Positions 1 through 5,487 of a DNA stretch of 7,932 bases are shown one piece after another. The position numbers and the translations under genes were made by a program. The notes under the pieces are model-generated. The model saw only the letters and a program-made list of their open reading frames with translations, was not told the origin of the DNA and ran no database searches. Each line of letters opens with the position of its first letter. The stretch's first letter is position 1. Origin of the DNA: Eubacterium sp. (GTDB taxonomy: Bacteria; Bacillota; Clostridia; Oscillospirales; Acutalibacteraceae); the NCBI GenBank assembly GCA_029050995.1, contig JAIDLO010000196.1, positions 1 through 7,932 on the forward strand, given 5' to 3'.

Positions 1-917
1 CCGATGGAATCAACAAATACACCACCACCGTATGGAGCTTTGTTTTCATAAATTTTACCGCCGGTCATGTTGAAATAAGAAGGAATATCAACCGAAGTGG
101 CGCAAATATACACGCCGCCGCCAAATGTGCCTAAGTTTCCGGAAATTTCTCCGCCGAACATATTAAATGTAGAACTGGAAACGGTCACTGCTCCGCCATA
201 ATTTCCATTTGTTTGTGTATTATCCGAAATACGACCGCCATACATGTTGAATGTTGCACCAGACCATACTGCTACGCCTGCAGCATAACCATAACTGCCT
301 GATACGCTGCAATTTGTAATCTCTCCTCCAAACATATTGAAAGTAGCTCCATCAGTAGCGACACTAACAGCACTGCCAACAACTATTCTTGGGGACGACG
401 GCCTAATGATCGAGTTATCTCTTAATGTTACACCGTCATACATATTAACCGTTCCGTAAGTTATAGAAATCAATTCACGCCAATGTGTTGTATCGTTTCC
501 CATGATCGTTAATCTATCTTCGCCGTCCGGACTTCCGAGATTCAAGGTTGCATCATCAGTCAAATTTATAGGTTGAGCCGTTTTGAATCCGGTGGTTATA
601 GAATGCCCGTTTCCGAGAATCGTAACATTGCATCCTTTAAAATGAACTGTATCCCTTGATTGTGGGGTTTGGGGAGCGTTAAGCTCAATATCATCAGTCA
701 GGCTTAATATATAATTATCTCCGGTATTGTTTATGTCATCTACCGTATCACGGAACTCCTGTTCGGTACTGACATAGATCGTTGTTGCTTCATCCGCTTG
801 AGTAATCACGCCACTGTTATTATTAGCAACTGCTACTGTACTGCCTGTAATAACAAATAAAGCACTTATTATGACTATCATTAAGTTCTTCAGCATTTTT
901 TTCAGAATGGTTTTCAT
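1..917 (-). CDS. Secreted beta-helix repeat protein (N-terminal part; runs off the left edge)
   Basis: An open frame starts at the ATG complementary to 915-917 and runs without a stop to the window edge (305 codons seen). A good ribosome site, GGAAGAGGA, lies just upstream at about 924-932. Residues 1-31 form a Sec signal peptide: a Lys-rich start (MKTILKKMLKN), a hydrophobic core at about 12-24, and a likely cleavage after AVA (29-31). After a polar linker, residues about 46-80 (TIYVSTEQEFRDTVDDI...) begin a parallel beta-helix type fold. From residue 157 a degenerate repeat (F-N-M-x-G-G-x-I-x-x-N) recurs at 157, 193, 223, 251 and 282, a period of 28-36 residues. Such NMxGG repeats are known from large cell-surface or secreted proteins of gut Firmicutes, usually of unknown ligand. 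The anchor (LPxTG, dockerin, SLH or other) would lie off the edge. The function is unknown; adhesin or glycan-binding is only a guess. It has its own promoter and is insulated from the tRNA operon by a terminator. Confidence 0.85.
   Translation of the reverse strand, partial: MKTILKKMLKNLMIVIISALFVITGSTVAVANNNSGVITQADEATTIYVSTEQEFRDTVDDINNTGDNYILSLTDDIELNAPQTPQSRDTVHFKGCNVTILGNGHSITTGFKTAQPINLTDDATLNLGSPDGEDRLTIMGNDTTHWRELISITYGTVNMYDGVTLRDNSIIRPSSPRIVVGSAVSVATDGATFNMFGGEITNCSVSGSYGYAAGVAVWSGATFNMYGGRISDNTQTNGNYGGAVTVSSSTFNMFGGEISGNLGTFGGGVYICATSVDIPSYFNMTGGKIYENKAPYGGGVFVDSI
51..449 (-). repeat. Five degenerate NMxGG beta-helix repeats inside the secreted protein
   Basis: The complementary strand of 426-449, 318-341, 228-251, 144-167 and 51-74 encodes VNMYDGVT, FNMFGGEI, FNMYGGRI, FNMFGGEI and FNMTGGKI. 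Spacing is 36, 30, 28 and 31 codons. The copies share amino acids more than bases (codons vary: AAT/AAC, GGA/GGC/GGT), so this is an old protein repeat under selection rather than a recent DNA tandem duplication. Glycine-rich YGGG/FGGG turns alternate between the copies, as expected for coils of a beta-solenoid. The array probably continues beyond the left edge. Confidence 0.8.
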
Positions 918-993
918 ACAGCGTCCTCTTCCTTATCTTATAATTATATAAGAGTATTACTATTATAATATTATAGATATTATTAATATATTA

Positions 994-1023
994 ATTATAA
1001 ATATAAAGTGCAAGCCGTGTCAA
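994..1023 (-). promoter_or_regulatory. Sigma-A promoter of the secreted beta-helix protein
   Basis: On the minus strand a perfect TTGACA (complement of 1018-1023) is followed after 18 bases by a perfect TATAAT (complement of 994-999). Transcription should start near 986-988, giving a leader of about 70 bases before the ATG at 917. The leader is almost pure A/T and carries two exact palindromes, 982-995 and 964-975. Placement downstream of the tRNA terminator suggests an independent, strong transcription unit. Confidence 0.8.
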
Positions 1024-1067
1024 GTTACTAATTTATGACATTTTTGGGGCTATCTATTATGAGAAAT

Positions 1068-1092
1068 AAAAAAAGGACGACATTAGTCGTCC
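1068..1092 (-). terminator. Intrinsic terminator of the tRNA operon
   Basis: A 7-bp GC-rich stem pairs GGACGAC (1075-1081) with GTCGTCC (1086-1092) around the loop at 1082-1085; flanking A/T pairs extend it to 1071-1096. Read on the minus strand the stem is followed by seven T residues (complement of 1068-1074), the classic rho-independent layout. It lies about 10 bases past the 3' end of tRNA-Cys and so closes the tRNA transcript before the next promoter. Confidence 0.92.
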
Positions 1093-1101
1093 TTTTAATG
1101 T

Positions 1102-1175
1102 TGGAGGCACCACCCAGATTTGAACTGGGGATAAAGCTTTTGCAGAGCTCTGCCTTACCACTTGGCTATGGCGCC
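1102..1175 (-). tRNA. tRNA-Cys (anticodon GCA)
   Basis: The minus strand folds into a 74-base cloverleaf. The acceptor stem pairs GGCGCCA with TGGTGCC, a 3-bp D stem GCC/GGC follows, the anticodon stem is GAGCT/AGCTT with loop CTGCAAA (anticodon GCA), and the T arm is CCCAG-TTCAAAT-CTGGG. The discriminator is T and the CCA end is encoded. The U73 discriminator and GCA anticodon are the normal identity of bacterial tRNA-Cys. It is the last gene of the five-tRNA operon. Confidence 0.95.
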
Positions 1176-1184
1176 TAATATAAT

Positions 1185-1204
1185 GGGCACTAATAATAGT
1201 GCCC
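1185..1204 (-). other. Perfect hairpin in the Gly-Cys tRNA spacer
   Basis: GGGCACTA (1185-1192) is exactly complementary to TAGTGCCC (1197-1204), an 8-bp stem closed by a 4-base A/T loop. It sits 2 bases past the CCA of tRNA-Gly and 9 bases before tRNA-Cys in the direction of transcription. No T-run follows it, so it is not a standard terminator. A role as an RNase processing signal, a spacer structure isolating the two tRNA folds, or a partial attenuator is inference. Confidence 0.65.
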
Positions 1205-1206
1205 GC

Positions 1207-1282
1207 TGGAGCGGATTACGAGACTCGAACTCGCCACCTCCACCTTGGCAAGGTGGCGCTCTACCGGATGAGCTAAATCCGC
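1207..1282 (-). tRNA. tRNA-Gly (anticodon GCC)
   Basis: A 76-base cloverleaf on the minus strand. The acceptor GCGGATT pairs perfectly with AATCCGC, and the D stem is GCTC/GAGC. The anticodon stem CCACC/GGTGG holds loop TTGCCAA (anticodon GCC), and the T arm is GCGAG-TTCGAGT-CTCGT. The discriminator is U and CCA is encoded. It is separated from tRNA-Phe by only 4 bases, so the pair must be cut from a common precursor. Confidence 0.95.
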
Positions 1283-1286
1283 ATAT

Positions 1287-1362
<76 letters not shown>

Positions 1363-1368
1363 ACATAG

Positions 1369-1445
1369 TGGCGACCCGGAACGGACTTGAACCGTCGACC
1401 TCCTGCGTGACAGGCAGGCGTTCTAACCAGCTGAACTACCGGGCC
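1369..1445 (-). tRNA. tRNA-Asp (anticodon GTC)
   Basis: A 77-base cloverleaf on the minus strand. The acceptor GGCCCGG pairs with CCGGGTC, the D stem is GTTC/GAAC, the anticodon stem CCTGC/GCAGG holds loop CTGTCAC (anticodon GTC), and the T arm is GACGG-TTCAAGT-CCGTT. The discriminator is G, the usual Asp identity base, and CCA is encoded. It is second in the operon, after tRNA-Val. Confidence 0.95.
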
Positions 1446-1450
1446 AGATA

Positions 1451-1474
1451 CTGCATAAGATATTTCCTATGCAG
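1451..1474 (-). other. Hairpin in the Val-Asp tRNA spacer
   Basis: CTGCATA (1451-1457) is exactly complementary to TATGCAG (1468-1474). After one A/C mismatch two further pairs (1459-1460 with 1465-1466) can form over a TATT loop. It fills nearly the whole 31-base spacer between the CCA of tRNA-Val and the start of tRNA-Asp. No T-run follows, so termination is unlikely; a processing or fold-insulating role is inference. Confidence 0.6.
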
Positions 1475-1476
1475 AG

Positions 1477-1552
1477 TGGTGGGAACAACAGGGCTCGAAC
1501 CTGTGACCCTCTGCTTGTAAGGCAGATGCTCTCCCAGCTGAGCTATGCTCCC
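1477..1552 (-). tRNA. tRNA-Val (anticodon TAC)
   Basis: A 76-base cloverleaf on the minus strand. The acceptor GGGAGCA pairs with TGTTCCC (one G-U pair), the D stem is GCTC/GAGC, the anticodon stem TCTGC/GCAGA holds loop CTTACAA (anticodon TAC), and the T arm is ACAGG-TTCGAGC-CCTGT. The discriminator is A and CCA is encoded. It is the first tRNA of the cluster, about 20 bases from the predicted transcription start. Confidence 0.95.
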
Positions 1553-1578
1553 GTTCATTGCTAACCGCAACGCTGATT

Positions 1579-1607
1579 ATAATACTATATCTTGAAATAA
1601 ATGTCAA
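1579..1607 (-). promoter_or_regulatory. Sigma-A promoter of the tRNA operon
   Basis: On the minus strand a perfect TTGACA (complement of 1602-1607) is followed after 17 bases by TATTAT (complement of 1579-1584). An overlapping TATAAT (1576-1581) would give a 20-base spacing and is less likely. The start should fall near 1572, about 20 bases before tRNA-Val. The -35 box lies 18 bases past the hslO stop codon. Confidence 0.8.
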
Positions 1608-1625
1608 TACTTTTTTTGAATTTTT

Positions 1626-2504
1626 TTAAATAGATTTTTCAATTAAATTTTTTATATCATTCGGGCTAAAAGTATACACCTTATCGCAGAAATGACATTC
1701 AACTTTTGTATCTTCCCCACTGTCTGCCATTTCCTTTAAAGAATCAATACCTGTGGAAATAAGCGCAGCCTCAACCTTTGCTTTGGAACAGTTACATCTG
1801 TATTCCGAATTGCTTTCATCAAGCTTATCAATTTTAAGCTCTTTGAGTGCTCTTTTTGCAATATCATCAGCTGTCATTCCGCTTGAAAGCATCTGCGTTA
1901 CAGACGGAATATCCTCTAACGATTTCTCAATTGCAGAAACAGTTTCCTCCGGACAGCCCGGCAGAAGCTGAATCAGAAATCCGCCTGAACAATTTACTGT
2001 TAAATCCGGATTTACAAGCACGCCTAATGCGCAGACAGACGGCGTTTGTTCTGATACTGCAAAATAGTTTGTAACATCCTCTGCAATTTCGCCGCTAACA
2101 ATTTCTGTTGTGCCGATAAACGGCTCTTTGAGCCCGATATCCTTCATAACATAAAGGTATCCACTTGTGCCGACTGCACCTTTAACATCAAGCTTGCCTT
2201 TATCATTCAACGGGATTTCAACGATTTTATTCTGAACATATCCCCTTGCATTTCCCTCACTGTCTGATACTGCGATAAAAGAGCCTGCAGGTCCGTTGCC
2301 GTTCAATCTTAATGTTACGCTGTCATCCTTTCCTTTCAGCATAACGCCCATCATTGAAGAAGCAGTTAAAAGCCTGCCAAGTGCAGCGGTTACAACAGCT
2401 GACGGCTTATGGATATCTTCCATTTTTCTAACGATATCCGTTGTATCGGCACAAACGATAAAAGCACTGCCGTCTTCCGTAATATATCTTACAATTTTTC
2501 CCAT
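1626..2504 (-). CDS. hslO: Hsp33, redox-regulated holdase chaperone
   Basis: This cytosolic chaperone is switched on by oxidation: four cysteines bind zinc when reduced and form disulfides under oxidative stress, exposing the client-binding surface. The protein is 292 residues, the normal Hsp33 length. The N-terminal substrate-binding domain covers about 1-175, including the typical NGNGPAGSFIAVSD-like stretch (68-81) and GxxGYLYVxKD (112-122). The C-terminal switch holds C237-N-C239 and C270-H-F-C273, the expected CxC...CxxC zinc ligands. The start ATG follows an AAAGGAAG ribosome site at 2513-2520 that overlaps the end of the methyltransferase gene, whose stop is only 5 bases away, so the two are probably translationally coupled. 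The stop is TAA. No terminator hairpin follows; the next elements are the tRNA promoter and genes. Confidence 0.96.
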   Translation of the reverse strand: MGKIVRYITEDGSAFIVCADTTDIVRKMEDIHKPSAVVTAALGRLLTASSMMGVMLKGKDDSVTLRLNGNGPAGSFIAVSDSEGNARGYVQNKIVEIPLNDKGKLDVKGAVGTSGYLYVMKDIGLKEPFIGTTEIVSGEIAEDVTNYFAVSEQTPSVCALGVLVNPDLTVNCSGGFLIQLLPGCPEETVSAIEKSLEDIPSVTQMLSSGMTADDIAKRALKELKIDKLDESNSEYRCNCSKAKVEAALISTGIDSLKEMADSGEDTKVECHFCDKVYTFSPNDIKNLIEKSI

Positions 2505-2509
2505 AATGG

Positions 2510-3226
2510 TTACTTCCTTTTACATACAAAATAAAGCCTTTCAGAGTCCGTTTTCGGCTTATCAAATGTCAGATCATCATAGATACCTAAAACCTCAAAA
2601 TACGGACTTAAAGAATCTAACAAAGCTTCAGTTTCAAAAGCTGTTTCGGTAAATTCTTCGGAATATCTGTCATAACTATTGCCATTATAAACAAAGAAAT
2701 CCAGCAAAATCCGAACGGAATAATCATCAATCAGCTCATTATCCCAGGAAAGAAAATAGTTTTCTTCATCAAAAACAAAAGTGTTATTTGCTAAAACATT
2801 TCTATGCTTATAAATTGTATTCACATCAAAGATAAAAATTCCGTTTTCATTCAAAGAATTATAAACACATTCAAATGTTTTTCCTACATCCTTTAGATTA
2901 TCAAGATGATTTAAACTATCCAAACAGCAAACACAGGCATCAACAGGTTCTGACAGCTTGAAATTCTGCATTTCTGCTTTCATAAACGGAATTGCTCCGT
3001 TTGCCTTATTATCAGCGATTGAAAGCATTTCACTGCTTAAATCAATGCCGATAACATTGTAGCCCTGTTCCTTGAGAAGCAGGCTCATTGTACCTGTTCC
3101 ACAAGCTAAGTCTAGTATTGTAGATATTCCGTACTTATTAAAAAAGCCAGAAATGTACGCACTTCTGACTTTATAATCTACATTTTCTGTTAATTCATCA
3201 TAATGAAGTGCAAAATAATTATACAT
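2510..3226 (-). CDS. Class I SAM-dependent methyltransferase of unknown substrate
   Basis: A Rossmann-fold methyltransferase of about 238 residues. Motif I is ILDLACGTG (37-45 from this start), the acidic residue closing strand beta2 is D62 in IGIDLSSEML, and the motif IV region is VDACVCCLDSLNHL (95-108). The opening MYNYFALHYDELT and the motif I region recall B. subtilis YqeM-like proteins, whose substrate I do not know. I prefer the ATG at 3226 over one two codons earlier (3232): AAAGGG at 3235-3240 is 8 bases from the former but only 2 from the latter. With this start the gene overlaps the TrpR-like gene by 8 bases. It ends 5 bases before hslO and contains the hslO ribosome site. A small-molecule or RNA substrate cannot be told from sequence. 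Confidence 0.88.
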   Translation of the reverse strand: MYNYFALHYDELTENVDYKVRSAYISGFFNKYGISTILDLACGTGTMSLLLKEQGYNVIGIDLSSEMLSIADNKANGAIPFMKAEMQNFKLSEPVDACVCCLDSLNHLDNLKDVGKTFECVYNSLNENGIFIFDVNTIYKHRNVLANNTFVFDEENYFLSWDNELIDDYSVRILLDFFVYNGNSYDRYSEEFTETAFETEALLDSLSPYFEVLGIYDDLTFDKPKTDSERLYFVCKRK

Positions 3227-3518
3227 CTTCATTTCCCTTTAATCTTTCAAAGATTTTATCGTAGCCGTCACAGCCGTATTGAAGGCTTCTGTTTACTCTG
3301 CTGATTGTAGCAGTAGAAGCGCCTGTCTGGCTTACGATATCTGTATAAACAGATTTTTCCGAAAGCATTTTTGCAACAACAATGCGCTGGCTTAAGGATC
3401 TTAATTCCTGAACTGTGCATAAATCTTCAAAAAAATCATAACACTCATCAATATCCTCTAACTGTAAAATAGCATTGAAAAGAAATTCAAGGTTTTTGTC
3501 ATCTCTTTTAAGCGGCAT
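3219..3518 (-). CDS. TrpR-related DNA-binding protein, YerC/YecD type
   Basis: A 99-residue all-helical protein with the TrpR-superfamily helix-turn-helix at about 57-80: YTDIVSQTGASTATISRVNR, with the conserved G-A-S-x-A-T-I-S-R-V signature. An upstream helix holds C-T-V-Q-E-L-R-S-L-S-Q-R (34-45), characteristic of the YerC/YecD branch found in Firmicutes. Unlike TrpR, this branch is not tied to tryptophan genes and its ligand and operator are, to my knowledge, unsettled. The ATG at 3518 has a strong ribosome site GAGGTGA (3523-3529) 4-5 bases upstream. It is the first gene of an operon with the methyltransferase and hslO, so it may regulate that operon; this is inference. Confidence 0.92.
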   Translation of the reverse strand: MPLKRDDKNLEFLFNAILQLEDIDECYDFFEDLCTVQELRSLSQRIVVAKMLSEKSVYTDIVSQTGASTATISRVNRSLQYGCDGYDKIFERLKGNEDV

Positions 3519-3546
3519 AGTATCACCTCGCTGAATTAATAATGCT

Positions 3547-3575
3547 ATTTTAACACATTAAAGCCTGAAAGTAAA
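3547..3575 (-). promoter_or_regulatory. Probable sigma-A promoter of the YerC-methyltransferase-hslO operon
   Basis: On the minus strand TTTACT (complement of 3570-3575) and TAAAAT (complement of 3547-3552) are separated by 17 bases. These match the consensus at 4/6 and 5/6 positions. The start would lie near 3540, about 22 bases before the ATG. The -35 overlaps the T-rich tail of the preceding terminator, leaving no room for other elements. Confidence 0.55.
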
Positions 3576-3604
3576 GACAAAATCCCCGAATATTTCGGGG
3601 ATTT
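3572..3604 (-). terminator. Intrinsic terminator of the lon-engB-decarboxylase operon
   Basis: An uninterrupted stem pairs 3580-3590 with 3594-3604 (core CCCCGAA / TTCGGGG) over a 3-base loop. On the minus strand the stem is followed by TTTTGTCTTT, an interrupted T-tract. It starts 5 bases after the decarboxylase stop codon. The plus-strand side has only a short T-run followed by A residues and no gene needing it, so it acts on the minus strand. Confidence 0.9.
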
Positions 3605-3609
3605 AAAAT

Positions 3610-4887
3610 TTATTCTTTGATTAAATCATTATAGAAATCAAAGCCGTCAAATGTAGCGAAATAATCTGTTGGTGTTTCAGCTCTTCTGATAAGCTTTGCT
3701 GTGCCGTCCTCCTGTAAAAGAAGTTCAGCAGATCTTAACTTACCATTATAGTTGTAGCCCATTGAATATCCGTGAGCGCCTGCATCATGGATATAAATGA
3801 TATCGCCCATATCAATTTTAGGAAGTTTTCTGTCTATCGCAAATTTATCGCAGTTTTCACAAAGTGAACCTGTTACATCATATGTATAAGCCGGCTCTTC
3901 ATTTTCTTTTCCAAGAACAGTAATATGATGATATGAGCCGTAAATTGCAGGACGCATAAGGTTTGCTGCGCAGGCATCAACGCCGATATATTCCTTATGA
4001 ATGTGCTTTTCATTGATAGCTGTTGTTACAAGAGCACCATAAGGACCCATCATAAATCTGCCCATTTCCGTATAGATTGCAACATCATCCATTCCTGCAG
4101 GTCCGAATACCTCATCATAAACCTTATGAACACCCTCGCCTATTTTAAGAATGTCGTTTGGTTCCTGATCAGGTGTATAAGGAATACCAACACCGCCTGA
4201 AAGGTTAATGAAAGAAATCTTAACATCAAGTTTATTTCTTAAATCAACTGCAAGCTCAAATAAAATCTTTGCAAGCATTGGATAATATTCATTTGTAACT
4301 GTATTTGAGCAAAGGAAGGAATGAATGCCGAATTCTTCAACACCCTTTTCTTTCATAATACGGAATGCTTCATAAAGCTGCTCAGTTGTCATACCGTATT
4401 TTGCATCACCCGGGTTGTCCATAATACCATTAGAGATTTTGAACACACCGCCGGGATTAAAGCGGCAGCTCATTTTCTTTGGAAGCTTGCCGCAAGCTTT
4501 TTCAACAGCTTCAATATGTGTAATATCATCAAGGTTGATAATTCCGCCTAAATCGTTGCAGTATTTGAATTCATCAAGCGGTGTATCATTTGATGAGAAC
4601 ATAATATCTTCGCCAACAATGCCGATTGCTTTTGAAAGCATAAGCTCCGGCTTGGAAGAACAGTCGCATCCGCATCCGTATTCGTGAAGAATACTAATCA
4701 AAAACGGGTTTGGAGTTGCTTTAACAGCAAAGTATTCTTTAAATCCTTTATTCCATGAAAATGCTTTTTTTACATTTTCAGCATTTTCTCTTATCCCTTT
4801 TTCATCATAAATGTGAAAAGGAGTAGGAAATTCTTTAATAATTTCTTCCGCTTTTTCTTTTGTAAGAAATGGTTTCTTTGTGCTCAT
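3610..4887 (-). CDS. lysA: LysA-like PLP-dependent decarboxylase (diaminopimelate decarboxylase family)
   Basis: A fold-III (alanine-racemase-like barrel) PLP decarboxylase of 425 residues, the usual family length. K56 in YFAVKATPN is the PLP lysine. SGGVG (230-234) binds the cofactor phosphate; TEMGR (273-277) matches the family's E-P-G-R; LMRPAIYGSYHH (310-321) and GSLCENCDKF (340-349, catalytic C343) match E. coli-type LysA closely; YNYNGKLRSAE (378-388) matches its YN...E substrate/dimer motif. If it is true LysA it makes lysine from meso-diaminopimelate. Several positions differ: FLCSN (191-195) replaces HIGSQ/HIGSG, M replaces P in EPGR, and GKL replaces SRP. The neighbours are not lysine genes. 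The substrate is therefore not certain; another diamino acid or polyamine-type substrate is possible. An AGGAGG site overlaps the engB stop codon 12 bases upstream. Confidence 0.85.
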   Translation of the reverse strand: MSTKKPFLTKEKAEEIIKEFPTPFHIYDEKGIRENAENVKKAFSWNKGFKEYFAVKATPNPFLISILHEYGCGCDCSSKPELMLSKAIGIVGEDIMFSSNDTPLDEFKYCNDLGGIINLDDITHIEAVEKACGKLPKKMSCRFNPGGVFKISNGIMDNPGDAKYGMTTEQLYEAFRIMKEKGVEEFGIHSFLCSNTVTNEYYPMLAKILFELAVDLRNKLDVKISFINLSGGVGIPYTPDQEPNDILKIGEGVHKVYDEVFGPAGMDDVAIYTEMGRFMMGPYGALVTTAINEKHIHKEYIGVDACAANLMRPAIYGSYHHITVLGKENEEPAYTYDVTGSLCENCDKFAIDRKLPKIDMGDIIYIHDAGAHGYSMGYNYNGKLRSAELLLQEDGTAKLIRRAETPTDYFATFDGFDFYNDLIKE

Positions 4888-4899
4888 CTTTATATCCTC

Positions 4900-5481
4900 C
4901 TACATTTCAAGTGCTTTTTCAATAAGCCTTTTTATTTCATCAACACCCTGCCCTGTTATCGAAGAAAACGGTATAACAGGATATTCGGGGTTATTAAGTT
5001 CTGTTATGATAGATTGCTCTCTTGCAGCGTATTCTTTTTTCTTCAGCTTGTCCGCCTTTGTTAATACAACGATAAAAGGAATATTCATTTGCTCAAGAAA
5101 GCTTATCATAGAATAATCATCAGCTGTTGGCTTATGGCGCATATCAATAAGCTGAACGACAAGGTTAATTTGCCTTCCGCTTTGGAAATAGCCTTCCATA
5201 AGCTCGCCGAAACGATCTCGTTCCTGCTTTGATATCTTAGCATATCCATAACCCGGTAAATCAACAAAGCGCTGATTATCAACATTATAAAAGTTAATTG
5301 TAACTGTTTTTCCGGGAACAGAGCTTACTCTTGCAAGATTCTTTCGATTAAAGAGCTTGTTTAAAAGCGAGCTTTTTCCAACATTTGATCTGCCTGCAAA
5401 AGTGATTTCAGGTTTATCAGACATTGGCAGCTGCTGAGATATTCCGAATGCTTTATCAAATTCTGCTTTATTAAAATTCAT
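4900..5481 (-). CDS. engB: Ribosome biogenesis GTPase EngB (YsxC/YihA)
   Basis: An essential TRAFAC-class small GTPase that acts in late assembly of the 50S ribosomal subunit. It has 193 residues, the normal size. The G motifs are in order: G1 GRSNVGKS (30-37), G2 threonine T59 in PGKTVTINFY, G3 DLPGYGYAK (74-82, the EngB signature), G4 TKAD (141-144) and G5 SSITG (173-177). The start ATG lies 6 bases after the lon stop. The preceding CAGTAAGAAATT gives only a weak ribosome site, so translation is probably coupled to lon. The lon-ysxC pairing is as in Bacillus and many Clostridia. Confidence 0.97.
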   Translation of the reverse strand: MNFNKAEFDKAFGISQQLPMSDKPEITFAGRSNVGKSSLLNKLFNRKNLARVSSVPGKTVTINFYNVDNQRFVDLPGYGYAKISKQERDRFGELMEGYFQSGRQINLVVQLIDMRHKPTADDYSMISFLEQMNIPFIVVLTKADKLKKKEYAAREQSIITELNNPEYPVIPFSSITGQGVDEIKRLIEKALEM

Positions 5482-5487
5482 AATTTC

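Noticed and set aside
1056..1096. A short plus-strand ATG frame reading through the terminator into tRNA-Cys
   Set aside because: It lies within a terminator stem and a tRNA gene; there is no ribosome site.
1611..1627. Two T-runs near the hslO stop as a terminator
   Set aside because: The T-runs are on the plus strand, where no gene ends; on the minus strand they read as A-runs and no stem precedes them.
1753..2652. Several plus-strand frames opposite hslO and the methyltransferase
   Set aside because: They overlap minus-strand genes with clear family motifs, are low in complexity (Ser/Leu-rich) and look like antisense shadows.
3541..3609. Possible riboswitch or T-box between the decarboxylase and the YerC-like gene
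   Set aside because: The stem is fully explained as the upstream operon's terminator, and only about 22 bases remain between the predicted start site and the ATG.
3997..5116. Plus-strand frames opposite the decarboxylase and engB
   Set aside because: They are antisense to strongly conserved proteins, with Cys/Phe/Ser-rich composition typical of reverse-strand translation and no supporting start signals.
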